Positions 54,727-63,880 are shown, counted from the stretch's first letter. The stretch: DNA of 64,000 nucleotides from Pedobacter sp. SYP-B3415 (GCF_004138205.1 NZ_RXNQ01000035.1:230672-294671), one strand, 5' to 3'. Notes: a model not told the origin generated them from the sequence alone. Numbers and translations: made by a program.

Positions 54727-57500
54727 TTCCGGTCGGGATTAAAATCGAAATAAAGCGACATATGTAAAGCTCTTGCGGGTTCCTTCTCAAAGTCATAAAA
54801 AACGTGCTTCATGCCCATCGGTCCGGTAGTCTCAGGCTTTTGTGTCTTGGTGCCGATTGCAGAGATACCATTCATGAATGAAATATCACCCGCAGGGAAA
54901 GTCGGGCTCATGTTGTCATATTCGGTGTCTTTTGATTTTTTTGGCGTAAACAGGCGTAAAAAAACATCTTCCTGGTCAGTAATTACCTTGAACGACTGAC
55001 GCTTCCCTATAAATTTACACCAGTACATATTTGCATGATAACCTTTGAATTCCGGATACTGGAAAGGTACCTCGCCGGTGGCGGATGTGTTGTAATCCTT
55101 ATGCCATACACCGAGCTGCTGACCCTTCATCCGGTTTTTCCATACGCGGTACGGTCCGCGACCAAAATAGTCAACACCGCTGATTTCGTCTTCCGGATAG
55201 GAGAAGTTCAGTCCGACGAAAGTGCTGAAATATGCACCGGGGAAGTAGGCAACCTCCATTTTTAGCAGACCGGAAGCAAAGACTGTCCAGCGCAGGGTAT
55301 TATAACTTTCCTTTTTATCGAAGGTTGAGGCAATAACGACGCTGTCTCCCTCCTGAACGAGCGTAAAATTTTTGAAATTGTTTTGGCCTTCCTGAATAAC
55401 AGGGCCGTTTGCGAAGGGAAGAATGCCCTGTGTTGTTTTTACATCTTTCAGCAGCCCGCTCTGACGGTCTATGCGATAGGTCAGTCCTGCTGCTGTGATT
55501 TCGAAATACCCGGAGGTTTCGCTCACGACCGGCTTTCCGGCAGCTGCTTTTACAAGCATTGGAATGGCTTTTTCTGCCGGAGGTTTAACCGGATATGTCC
55601 AGGTAAATAACTCCCGGCCGTCGGCGCCTGTAGCAGTAACGTATAAAACATCATGGTTTTGCCAGCCCGCAGGGAGCTGCAACTGCAGGGTGCCTTTAGC
55701 GCCCGGAGCCACCGCAGGAGCGGCTACCGAACCGGAATCTGTGCGAACCGGCACCGGGCCATCTGCAAAAGTCTTTAGCTTCCAACTGAAGCCGCAGCGG
55801 TTCAGATTGGTAAAATCATACCTGTTTTCAATAGTCAGACGCCCGTCGAAGTATGGCGTTATTTCCCGCGGTTCGATGTAAACGGGGCTCCAGACTTCCT
55901 TAATTGTAAAATAACTCCCTTCTTTTTCATGATACGGACCGACGATGCCATCGGGAGCGTGGTTTCCGTCGGTATCAAGCAGATTATTTCGATCGGTGCG
56001 AACAATGGCCTGGTCGGCAAGATCCCATAGGAAACCTCCGGCAGATAGCGGGTTACGCAGCATGGCGTTCCAATAATCTTCAATGCCGGCGCCGTGCCCC
56101 CCGTCAAACATGCCATGCAAAAATTCGGTCGGCATAACGATGTTATGGCCATGATCATAATTCCCTATTCCATAATTGAACTCCCGGTAATGGGTAGTTT
56201 CAAAACCGCCAAACACTTCCCAGGGGTGAACAACAGGTCGTTTCTGTATATCGAGTTCGTTGAATTCGGTATCAAATGTCCGGTTGTGACCGCCCTCGTT
56301 CCCGTTAGCCCAGAAAATAATCGAGGGATGGTTTTCGTCGGTCCGGAACATTTCTTTTAATAATTTTTTCCCGGTCGTATCGTTGTAGTGTCCATGCCAG
56401 CCGGCCAGCTCATCCATCACATATAATCCCAGGGAATCACAAACATCGAGAAAATGACCGTCTGGCGGGTAGTGCGACATACGGACGGCGTTCATATTCA
56501 TGTCTTTGATCAGCCTGACGTCGGCTATACTGATTGCCTTACTCGTCGTGCGACCAGAATTCGGATGAAACGAGTGACGGTTTACTCCTTTGAAACGGAT
56601 CTTTTTCCCGTTAACATAAACGCCATCACGCCGGCGCACCTCGATCGTACGAAAACCGGTCTTCTTTTGAAGAACATGCTGCACACGGCCTTTCCTGAGC
56701 AGTTTGAATGTCGCCAGGTACAGATGCGGGAATTCTGCACTCCAGAGGTCGGGTTTGCTGAACACCGCTTCAAACTGTGTCCGGTTACCGGTCAGGGAGA
56801 AGCGGGTTTTTCGACCAAAGGTTTTGCCGTTTGCAGCAGTCAGTGTGAGCTCAACCTCGTCAGCCGGCCCGGTAGTATGAACGGCTGCACGCAAAGTGCC
56901 ATCTGCACGGGCGTCGAGCTGAACGCGTTCAATGTGTGCCACCGGCACGGAACTAAGATAAATGGGGCGAAAAATGCCCCCGAAAATCCAAAAGTCAGCT
57001 TTTCTTTCAGCCTCGTTTACGCTCTGATTTGCGGAATGTTTTGAGACTGTTACTTCGAGAAGATTTTCTGCATCATATTTCAGGAGTGAGCTAACGTCGT
57101 AGCTAAAAACATAGAACGCGCCCTGGTGTACGGCCCCGGCCGGTTTGCCGTTTAGTTTTACTTCGGCATCGGTCATGACACCCTCAAACACAAGTTTGTT
57201 TACCCGGTCTTTCCAGGAAACCGGCACGGTGAAACGATACCGGTACTTTCCCTGCTCTTTGCCCCGTGTGGCTTCTTTCGAAAAACCATAATTATATGTG
57301 CCAAAGCCCTGTAATTCCCAGTTGGACGGTACCGGGATGCTTGTCCATTTGCCGGCATTCATTCCCCCGGTACAGAAAAAATCCCAATTTACCGTGCGGT
57401 CACTTCCGGTTCCCGACAGGTATTGCCGTTCGGTTTGTTGTGCTGAAACAACAAACGAAAAGAAGAGGAAAAACAGGAACAGCGGCGTTGATCGGATCAT
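54723..57500 (-). CDS. LacZ-like GH2 beta-glycosidase, secreted
   Basis: 925 aa with a signal peptide (MIRSTPLFLFFLFFSFVVSA). Domains: jelly roll (about 45-190), Ig (about 195-285), TIM barrel with FKGVNRHSFHPNSGR, acid/base Glu in WANGNEGG and nucleophile Glu in PTEFLHGMFDGG, then a C-terminal beta-galactosidase small-chain-like sandwich (TYRIDRQSGLLKDV, YFGRGPYRVWKNR). It is longer and of another subgroup than the GH2 in operon 1. Beta-galactosidase or an activity on a related residue is likely. Confidence 0.92.
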   Translation of the reverse strand: MIRSTPLFLFFLFFSFVVSAQQTERQYLSGTGSDRTVNWDFFCTGGMNAGKWTSIPVPSNWELQGFGTYNYGFSKEATRGKEQGKYRYRFTVPVSWKDRVNKLVFEGVMTDAEVKLNGKPAGAVHQGAFYVFSYDVSSLLKYDAENLLEVTVSKHSANQSVNEAERKADFWIFGGIFRPIYLSSVPVAHIERVQLDARADGTLRAAVHTTGPADEVELTLTAANGKTFGRKTRFSLTGNRTQFEAVFSKPDLWSAEFPHLYLATFKLLRKGRVQHVLQKKTGFRTIEVRRRDGVYVNGKKIRFKGVNRHSFHPNSGRTTSKAISIADVRLIKDMNMNAVRMSHYPPDGHFLDVCDSLGLYVMDELAGWHGHYNDTTGKKLLKEMFRTDENHPSIIFWANGNEGGHNRTFDTEFNELDIQKRPVVHPWEVFGGFETTHYREFNYGIGNYDHGHNIVMPTEFLHGMFDGGHGAGIEDYWNAMLRNPLSAGGFLWDLADQAIVRTDRNNLLDTDGNHAPDGIVGPYHEKEGSYFTIKEVWSPVYIEPREITPYFDGRLTIENRYDFTNLNRCGFSWKLKTFADGPVPVRTDSGSVAAPAVAPGAKGTLQLQLPAGWQNHDVLYVTATGADGRELFTWTYPVKPPAEKAIPMLVKAAAGKPVVSETSGYFEITAAGLTYRIDRQSGLLKDVKTTQGILPFANGPVIQEGQNNFKNFTLVQEGDSVVIASTFDKKESYNTLRWTVFASGLLKMEVAYFPGAYFSTFVGLNFSYPEDEISGVDYFGRGPYRVWKNRMKGQQLGVWHKDYNTSATGEVPFQYPEFKGYHANMYWCKFIGKRQSFKVITDQEDVFLRLFTPKKSKDTEYDNMSPTFPAGDISFMNGISAIGTKTQKPETTGPMGMKHVFYDFEKEPARALHMSLYFDFNPDRK

Positions 57501-58939
57501 TTTGTAGCAGGGTTGAATTTCTTGTAAAGCGGATTTTCGGTCCGGAAAGGCATGGCGGGTATGCCTGTTGCATTCGTCAGGTTATCATGGCCGCGCTCAT
57601 GCCACGCAAAACGCGCCTGGTGTGGCCGGATCACGGCTGATGAGGAAAGTATGATTCTATCGCCGCTCAGTTTAGCAGATGCAGGATAAAAGACGCCATC
57701 CTGACCGGCAAGTTCAAACCCTGTAAATGGCTTACCGTCTGCAGATTTCAGCCCGGCAGCGTAATCGAACGAGAGGATGACTGTACTTTTGCGCGTTTTT
57801 GCTGATTTGAATACCGGACCCGAATAAGCAACCGGTTGTCTGTAAGTTTGCGAGAGGGCCTGCAGGGCCAGCCTGCGCCCGATTTCCCATTTATAACCGG
57901 GGTGCAGTTCCGTTCCCTTATCATTCAGATCGGTGGTTACCACCAGGCCCGTCTGGGGCAAACGGAGTACCTGCGCCTGCGCTTCCCAGAAGCGGGGCAG
58001 GGTCGTTGAATCGAGCGCTACCTTCCCCTTTGCCGTGCTGTAATCGTACGGCGCAATCTGCACAACGTAAAAGGGCAGTTGCTTTTTCCAGGCCCGCCGC
58101 CAGGCGCTGATCAGTGTCTTCAGTTTATAGCTGTAGCTCAGATCTTCGTTCAGGAAACAGTTGGTTTCGCCCTGGTACCAGAGAAATCCGCGAACGGGAA
58201 AATCTGCAAGGGGCTCGATCATCGTGCTGTAGAACTTGCCCGGATCATTGCCCGGCCGCGACCGGAAAAATTCTTCTGTATCGAAGGCGTTTGCCGGAAC
58301 CCAGGGTTCGATGGCGCTGCCGCTAACCGCTGAAGAAATCATCCCAACCGGTATCCCGAGCCTGTGCTGCAGCTCTTTTGCAAAGAAATATCCGACCGCA
58401 GAAAATGAGCGCAAGGCCGAATCGCGCGCTACACTCCAGCTTTTGTGTATTGAATCTGGCTTTGAAAGGGTTTTCCGGTTGACTAAGAAAATCCGGATCA
58501 GCGGGTTAGTGGCTGTTTCTGCTTCGTTCTTTGGAAATCCGAGACTTTTATTTGCCGGCACCGGTATTTTTGCAAGTTTACGCATGGCATATTCCATGTT
58601 CGATTGACCGGAACACAGCCAGACCTCTCCTACCAGTACATTTTCCAGGCGAATGATATTACTGCCTTTGATCTCAAGCACGCGCGGTTCAGCAGAAGCT
58701 GCCATCGCTGCGAGGGTGACATGCCAGTTGCCGCTGGCGTCTGCCGCCGTTGCAAGGTTTTGTCCTGCAAAACTGACTGTTACTTCTTCGCCGGCTGCTC
58801 CAAAGCCCCAGATCTTTACCGGTTCGTCGCGCTGCAACACCATACCTGACGAGAGGATCTGCGGCAGCAAAATATGCGCTGAAGCCGGCATAACAGCGGT
58901 AAAAAAAACGAACAATAAACCCTGGAGATATTTTTTCAT
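57497..58939 (-). CDS. SGNH-type carbohydrate O-acetylesterase (sialate O-acetylesterase family)
   Basis: 480 aa from the ATG at 58939, chosen because MKKYLQGLLFVFFTAVMPAS is a signal peptide and the longer frame lies in the upstream gene. The nucleophile Ser is in LCSGQSNMEYA, block III is FLWYQGETN, and the catalytic Asp/His pair is in DLNDKGTELHPGYKW. An N-terminal sandwich and an inserted jelly-roll (AAGEEVTVSFAG) are normal for the family. The name comes from sialic acid enzymes, but family members in plant-glycan loci deacetylate pectin or xylan side chains; that reading fits here. Confidence 0.88.
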   Translation of the reverse strand: MKKYLQGLLFVFFTAVMPASAHILLPQILSSGMVLQRDEPVKIWGFGAAGEEVTVSFAGQNLATAADASGNWHVTLAAMAASAEPRVLEIKGSNIIRLENVLVGEVWLCSGQSNMEYAMRKLAKIPVPANKSLGFPKNEAETATNPLIRIFLVNRKTLSKPDSIHKSWSVARDSALRSFSAVGYFFAKELQHRLGIPVGMISSAVSGSAIEPWVPANAFDTEEFFRSRPGNDPGKFYSTMIEPLADFPVRGFLWYQGETNCFLNEDLSYSYKLKTLISAWRRAWKKQLPFYVVQIAPYDYSTAKGKVALDSTTLPRFWEAQAQVLRLPQTGLVVTTDLNDKGTELHPGYKWEIGRRLALQALSQTYRQPVAYSGPVFKSAKTRKSTVILSFDYAAGLKSADGKPFTGFELAGQDGVFYPASAKLSGDRIILSSSAVIRPHQARFAWHERGHDNLTNATGIPAMPFRTENPLYKKFNPATK

Positions 58940-58946
58940 AGCAGAA

Positions 58947-60764
58947 TTAAAAGGTTGAGGTTTTGACCATATGAATGCTGTACCGGTGATTCGGCGCCAT
59001 TTCACCTGCATGCTTCAGGTCATAGGTTTGATCTGCGGGCGTATCGACATCCGGGAAACGCCGTACTTCGCCGGTTCGGAAAACCAACCGTGATACCGAG
59101 GCAACGGGTACAAAGGTTAAACTGGTCAATACGTCCTTGCCATTCATTGATATGGTATAAAAACGGTTCCCGGTGTTCAGCCTGATTGCCACTGACATGG
59201 TTTCACCGGCTTTATAGTTACCAAAATTCTTATATCGTGAACCTGCTTTGGCACTGATCGTACCTGTACTGTCGAGCGTTAGCCGAAGTGCCGCAGTACC
59301 TTTTGCATCCTGCAGTTCAACTGCCAGCAGACCCTTTGCATCTGCCGGGGTCAGCTTAAACTCTACCCTGAGCCTGGTTGCTTCAGGGAATAATCGCTCT
59401 GCCTTTGCATAATCGAAAGGATCTTTGTCTTCAAGGACCAGGCTGTTGTTCCTTACGTTGACGGGTGCCCACAGCGGACTGTAGATATTCCAGTTTTCCA
59501 GTTCCCGGCCCTTCGGCAATACGCTGAAGTCGTCGTCCACGTGAGCGGTTGCCTGACTGCGCAGCGGCACCGGAACAGAAGAAACCCAGATATCCTCCTT
59601 ATTCATGCTATAAGTCAGCCACACTTTGCCATCAGCCGGCTTGCCATTGCCTTCAACAATCCCCCGAATGTACTGGGGGCCGTATGATTTATAGTTTCCG
59701 CCATAACGCATGGGCGAAATTTCGCCATTTACCAGCAAAAGATCTTTGTATTCCAGCCCGTTATCACTCGTCGAGACGGCAAGCGGCCAACGGTACTCTG
59801 ACGGATTATACACCGCAGCAAACCGGCCGTCGCTGGTGCGCTGTCCCCAGATCTTGGCTGTGCCATTGACAAAACCAGGCGCCCTGACCGCATTTTCGGG
59901 CCAGGTTTTACCATGATCCGTGCTAATGGCGGTAAGCGCGTTTTTCCAGAGGCCAACTACACGTCCGTCAGCGAGGTGGTAATAACTGAAGGCCTTGTAC
60001 TGTTTTTTCAGTGGAATCAGGGGGTCTTTCCGGTCTGCCTCTTCATTCCATTGCTGCATCATGAGCGGATTCGAAAGCAATTCATCACAAGCCGCGACGA
60101 AGTTTTTGTTTTTACTTTTTGTATAGAACGGGTAGCGGGTATTGGCTTCAGACCAGCCCGGATTGTAGCGAATGAAATAGATCGCACCAAAACTGCCGTC
60201 GGCATTCACTTCCCTGACCACGCGGCCAATTCCCTTGCCATCGTTCGGATCGTCTTTTTCATCCAGGCAAATGCCGTAAAAGCCGAGAACCAGCAGCACA
60301 TCTTTTTTCGATACGAAAAATCCCATGCGCTGGTGCATCACGGCATCAAGGTCTTTGGCTACGCCGGGGTGCCCTTCCTTACGCGTACCATCAGGAATCC
60401 GGTAAACAGGGAAAACGACCTGCGGACGCGACCAGCTGTAACCATCGGCCGATGTCTGAAGAAAGGTCTGTCCCGGCGGAATACTCTCACCCACACGGTC
60501 ACTCAGGTACTCCAGGTAAAATTTACCCCGCCAATGAGCAAGCATGGGCGCATGGTTATACGTCCAGCCAAAGTCTTCTGCCAGCTCAGGGTGTTCGCGG
60601 TTTGCACGAAAGGTCTGGATATTGTGCACACCCATTACAGGGCTTAGCTGGCCATGGTGATAATCGGCATTTACAAGCGTCTTGCCGGTATAACGCACGG
60701 TATCCTGCGCCGCAAGCTGCTGAAATGTCCATGTCATCAGAAAAAAAAGAATACGTTTCTTCAT
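58947..60764 (-). CDS. Secreted BNR-type propeller protein with C-terminal laminin-G/concanavalin-like domain
   Basis: 605 aa from the ATG at 60764 (MKKRILFFLMTWTFQQLAAQ, signal peptide). The first 420 residues form a propeller: FYLEYLSDRVGES, LQTSADGYSWSRP, ISTDHGKTWPENA, VSTSDNGLEYKDL; the last 190 look like a lectin-like jelly roll (LRVEFKLTPADAKGLLAVEL, TISMNGKDVL). I do not recognise a numbered GH or PL family. Several seven-bladed propellers acting on rhamnose-capped arabinogalactan (GH145, PL27) are comparable in fold only. A 141-bp gap without a gene lies between it and the lipoprotein gene upstream. Confidence 0.72.
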   Translation of the reverse strand: MKKRILFFLMTWTFQQLAAQDTVRYTGKTLVNADYHHGQLSPVMGVHNIQTFRANREHPELAEDFGWTYNHAPMLAHWRGKFYLEYLSDRVGESIPPGQTFLQTSADGYSWSRPQVVFPVYRIPDGTRKEGHPGVAKDLDAVMHQRMGFFVSKKDVLLVLGFYGICLDEKDDPNDGKGIGRVVREVNADGSFGAIYFIRYNPGWSEANTRYPFYTKSKNKNFVAACDELLSNPLMMQQWNEEADRKDPLIPLKKQYKAFSYYHLADGRVVGLWKNALTAISTDHGKTWPENAVRAPGFVNGTAKIWGQRTSDGRFAAVYNPSEYRWPLAVSTSDNGLEYKDLLLVNGEISPMRYGGNYKSYGPQYIRGIVEGNGKPADGKVWLTYSMNKEDIWVSSVPVPLRSQATAHVDDDFSVLPKGRELENWNIYSPLWAPVNVRNNSLVLEDKDPFDYAKAERLFPEATRLRVEFKLTPADAKGLLAVELQDAKGTAALRLTLDSTGTISAKAGSRYKNFGNYKAGETMSVAIRLNTGNRFYTISMNGKDVLTSLTFVPVASVSRLVFRTGEVRRFPDVDTPADQTYDLKHAGEMAPNHRYSIHMVKTSTF

Positions 60765-60905
60765 GTCGTCATTTTGGTACTGCCTTTTCCGGAAAGCAGG
60801 CTCCGTCATACTTGGGTCACAGCAGTCCTGCCATTCGCTGTACCGCCTCGTTCCTCAGCGTGCGCCGCTGCTGTCAGGTTTAACCTGGATGGTCTGTACA
60901 TCAAC

Positions 60906-61835
60906 TCACGGCACCTTATTCACCGCACGGAGCAGTTTTTTGAGTTGGCTTTTGAGTACCGGTACAATGGTTCCGTGTTTATGGCCTTCAGGCAGGCTGA
61001 CTTCCGCACTTATGTCTTTGAATGTTTTAAAATCGCTGGTTTTTCTGGCCGGGTACATTTTATCGCCGTAGGCATCAAAGTAGATCAGCCAATCTTTAGC
61101 CCGCCGTACAGCGGTTGGTCCTTCGGTTAATTTTGGAGTAAAGCTTTCAGACGCCTTGCTCCAGGGTCCGGAAGCCGATCTGCCGAACGCTATTTTCATA
61201 TTGCGGTTCGGACGGGTATTATCTTTCAGGACCAGGACGTAACTTCCGGGAGCGCGTTTCAGGATCACCGCATCAATTACGCTGAAACCCGGATCGTAAA
61301 AAAGGCGTGTCGCCGAAAATGTTTTGAAATCGGCGGTGCTTGTCATATACATTCGGTGGTTATTGTCTTCCGCTTCAACCCCTCTCGGGAAACGACCAGG
61401 AATAGTCGAAGCCCAGATAATCAAAAATCTTTGGCTTTCGTCATCATAGAAGAGCTCCGGGGCCCAGACGTTTACGGTAGCCGGTTCGTGCGCCATTACG
61501 GGAATAAACCGTTGTTCAGACCAGTTCAGGAGATCTTTTGAACTGGCGTAACCGAAACCTTTATCGCCTTTCCAGCTACTGGTCCAGACCAGGTGGAACG
61601 TGCCGTCAGGGCCTTTCACCATAGACGGATCGCGCATCACGCGCTGCTGTCCGATCGTGGGTTTAAGGAAAACGGTATCAAGATCCTGCCAGTGCAGCGC
61701 ATCCCGGCTATACAACAAACGCAGTCCGTCTGTAGCCGGTTCCTGAAACGACGTAAACAGATAGGCGCGGCTTTTACACCCACTGGCGAGCAGCAGTGCC
61801 ACAAGGAAAGCCGATATGTACAGCCGCGTTTTCAC
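60906..61835 (-). CDS. GH43-type lipoprotein glycosidase
   Basis: 309 aa. The start is GTG at 61835, overlapping the last base of the upstream TAG stop; no later Met would keep the lipoprotein signal (LVALLLASGC, Cys20). The five-bladed propeller has the GH43 triad: Asp69 in VMRDPSM, Asp188 in SVIDAV and Glu238 in TEGPT. The family holds arabinofuranosidases, xylosidases and galactosidases. Being lipid-anchored and second in operon 2 it likely faces the periplasm or surface. The GTG start should lower its translation compared with neighbours. Confidence 0.82.
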   Translation of the reverse strand: MKTRLYISAFLVALLLASGCKSRAYLFTSFQEPATDGLRLLYSRDALHWQDLDTVFLKPTIGQQRVMRDPSMVKGPDGTFHLVWTSSWKGDKGFGYASSKDLLNWSEQRFIPVMAHEPATVNVWAPELFYDDESQRFLIIWASTIPGRFPRGVEAEDNNHRMYMTSTADFKTFSATRLFYDPGFSVIDAVILKRAPGSYVLVLKDNTRPNRNMKIAFGRSASGPWSKASESFTPKLTEGPTAVRRAKDWLIYFDAYGDKMYPARKTSDFKTFKDISAEVSLPEGHKHGTIVPVLKSQLKKLLRAVNKVP

Positions 61836-63307
61836 TATATCTTGCTATCTAAAATAAGCACCCAATCGTTGCCGGCAGCGGGAGTTCCCGGGGGATTGAA
61901 CGTTTTTACACCAATGTTTTCAATTTCGCCTAAATCCTGCTCCCTGCCTGTCCGGGGATCGAACCAGGCGGCCTTAATCCTGCTGCCGGGTATCCTGCCC
62001 ATGTTTACCTGAAAATCTGCACCGGTGTAGCTGTAAATGAATGCATACGTTTTGCCACGCGTTGCCACCACACGGTCGTATTTCATTTTGCCGATATTGC
62101 TAACGAGCGACTGGTCGGGCACACGTTCCGGAACGGGCCTGGAAAGCATAAGTTTTTTCAGATACACCATCTCGGTTGCACCGCGCGCCTGCAAGGCCTC
62201 CTGCCATGTTGCTCTCGGCCCGTAAGAGGCCTTATCCCCTTTGCGATAAAACTGCATGACCGAATTATGCCCATAGGTGTAACCAAAACCACCCGCAAAT
62301 ACCGACCAGTACCCATAGCGCCTGATATCGGCAGGTTTCCACCTTACCTCAAGCGTATCATGAAGACCATGCGGAATGTCTTCATAAGATGGTTCGCCGT
62401 CGATGGTTGGTTTGACCGGCGTCATCGCATAATCGCCTGCTGCATAACGCCAGTTGTCTTCGCCGTAGTGAAGTTTTTCTTTTGCAGACGTATCCTGATC
62501 GTAGCGCCGGTGACCGGACTGGAACATATTAAAATCCAGCCAGGGGGCGTTGTGAAACCAGGCCGAAGAGGTGGTCCTTCCGCGCGGATGAAAGGTGATA
62601 AGGTGCTTTGCATCGTGTTTCCTCAGGTTCTCGCCTATTGCATTCCATACCGGCATGCCATCGGTGCCTTTGATATCTCCACCGTTCAGCCAGATAATGT
62701 TCCAGCGGTTACGGTATCTTTTAGCCAGAAATTCTGCAAAGGCAGCGCCTTGCTGCGCGGTTACTTTTCCGCTCTTCACGTTTGAGCCCCATACCGGCAC
62801 CAGCGCCATGTAGAGTCCCTTTTTTGCGGCCAGGTCGATGATGTAATCGGCATGGTCCCAGTAATCATACTGAAGACTGTCTGCCGGATCGCTGCCTTTC
62901 GTTAACAGTGGCCTGGACAGATCATTCCGGCTTATTGCAGAATCACCGTAGGCATTCATTTGCGGCAGGTCATGGATGACCATGACCTGAATGACGTTGA
63001 AACCTTTTTTACGGCGGTCGTCGAGGTACTCGTTAGCTTCCTCGCGCTTCAGTTTGCGAAACAGAAGCCAGCCGGTGTCACCGAGCCAGAAAAACGGTTT
63101 CCCATCGCCAGTGGTTAAAAAGCGGCGGTTTTCGGACACGCTGAGCCAGGGATCAGCCGCTGCTTTTTCCTGCTTGCAGGCCACAAAAAGACATAAACCA
63201 AACAGACCTGCCAGTATATACAGAGATTGATACCTCAAAGAAAACGCCGTTCGTTTCAGGCTGCTAACTGGCCGGCAAGGCCCTGGTTTATTATCAAGGT
63301 GCTTCAT
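61835..63307 (-). CDS. GH140 (DUF4038)-type lipoprotein glycosidase, apiosidase family
   Basis: 490 aa from the ATG at 63307 (a start at 63334 is also possible). The lipoprotein signal ends at Cys44 (LFGLCLFVACK). The DUF4038 TIM barrel is clear: FLTTGDGKPFFWLGDTGWLL, EYLDDRRKKGFNVIQVMV, IIWLNGGDIKG, TFHPRGRTTSS and PTIDGEPSYED, where the last Glu is the usual catalytic region. A C-terminal sandwich (RIPGSRIKAAWFDPRTGREQ) follows. The characterised GH140 is an endo-apiosidase that cuts the apiose link of rhamnogalacturonan-II side chains. First gene of operon 2. Confidence 0.88.
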   Translation of the reverse strand: MKHLDNKPGPCRPVSSLKRTAFSLRYQSLYILAGLFGLCLFVACKQEKAAADPWLSVSENRRFLTTGDGKPFFWLGDTGWLLFRKLKREEANEYLDDRRKKGFNVIQVMVIHDLPQMNAYGDSAISRNDLSRPLLTKGSDPADSLQYDYWDHADYIIDLAAKKGLYMALVPVWGSNVKSGKVTAQQGAAFAEFLAKRYRNRWNIIWLNGGDIKGTDGMPVWNAIGENLRKHDAKHLITFHPRGRTTSSAWFHNAPWLDFNMFQSGHRRYDQDTSAKEKLHYGEDNWRYAAGDYAMTPVKPTIDGEPSYEDIPHGLHDTLEVRWKPADIRRYGYWSVFAGGFGYTYGHNSVMQFYRKGDKASYGPRATWQEALQARGATEMVYLKKLMLSRPVPERVPDQSLVSNIGKMKYDRVVATRGKTYAFIYSYTGADFQVNMGRIPGSRIKAAWFDPRTGREQDLGEIENIGVKTFNPPGTPAAGNDWVLILDSKI

Positions 63308-63364
63308 TGTTATGATGTGCTTCCGCGAGGGCATCGCAGTCAGCAGTTTTTAATATTTGGTTAG

Positions 63365-63395
63365 CCTGTTGTACAGGTAGCATGCCGGTGCATGC
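63365..63395. promoter_or_regulatory. Two adjacent palindromes in the operon 2 leader
   Basis: CCTGTTGTACAGG (63365-63377, 5-bp arms, 3-bp centre) and GCATGCCGGTGCATGC (63380-63395, 5-bp arms, 6-bp centre) lie between the promoter candidate and the GH140 gene. Neither matches the palindrome ahead of operon 1, so a different regulator or an RNA structure may be involved. Confidence 0.4.
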
Positions 63396-63439
63396 GGGTT
63401 AATCAGTCGGAAGACATGAATAACCGTCAACCGAACATT

Positions 63440-63468
63440 TAAATATAAAGACAATATTCATTAGCAAA
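63440..63468 (-). promoter_or_regulatory. Operon 2 promoter candidate
   Basis: On the minus strand TTTG (63465-63468), 17 nt, then TATATTTA (63440-63447), seven of eight to TAnnTTTG. It would give a leader of roughly 120 nt containing the palindromes at 63365-63395. Confidence 0.5.
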
Positions 63469-63534
63469 CGAATTTTAATTAAAAAATATTCGTCCGAGAC
63501 TGAAGCATGAGTGTTTGTCAGATTTGAGACAGGA

Positions 63535-63880
63535 GACTTTGTGTGGTAATCAGGTATTCGTAGTTCGTATCTGGACGTGGTGCAACTGCTATAGATTTGA
63601 GATTTGAGATTTGAGTCCTGAGAAAGCAACCCACTCGGCCGCTTATGGCGATTGAGGGGTTAGGCGCCGTGGTCTTTCATCCTGGTTCTTTTTTCCTTAG
63701 TCTCATTGGAAAACGTTCGCCGCTACCTCTTCGCAGGGGATCCCTCGCCGTTGCGTTCCCGGAACAAAGGGATTAGATAAACGCGCTTCGGGATGACGGC
63801 GCGTGGGGGGGCGTTGGTCGGGCCTGGCAAAGCGAGGGGTCCTCCACCCAGGTCCTGGTTCATGATTCATGGCTCAGTGT
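63535..63880. repeat. Intergenic dispersed-repeat block, copy B
   Basis: No gene is visible from 63335 to 64000. Copy B repeats the pieces of copy A in the same order: AGGTATTCGTAGTTCGTAT (63552), GATTTGAGTCCTGAGA (to about 63623), GAGGGGTTAGGCGCC (about 63653), GGTCTTTCATCCTGGTTC (about 63670), and CAGGTCCTGGTTCATGATTC (about 63850). It carries an extra insert of about 110 bp (63712-63840, GC-rich) between the last two, absent in copy A. Confidence 0.8.

Noticed and set aside
50206..60764. Sialic acid utilisation locus (two BNR 'sialidases', 'sialate O-acetylesterase', GH20 nearby)
   Set aside because: No FRIP motif seen, no nan genes, and the neighbours are plant-type rhamnosidases, arabinosidase and apiosidase families.
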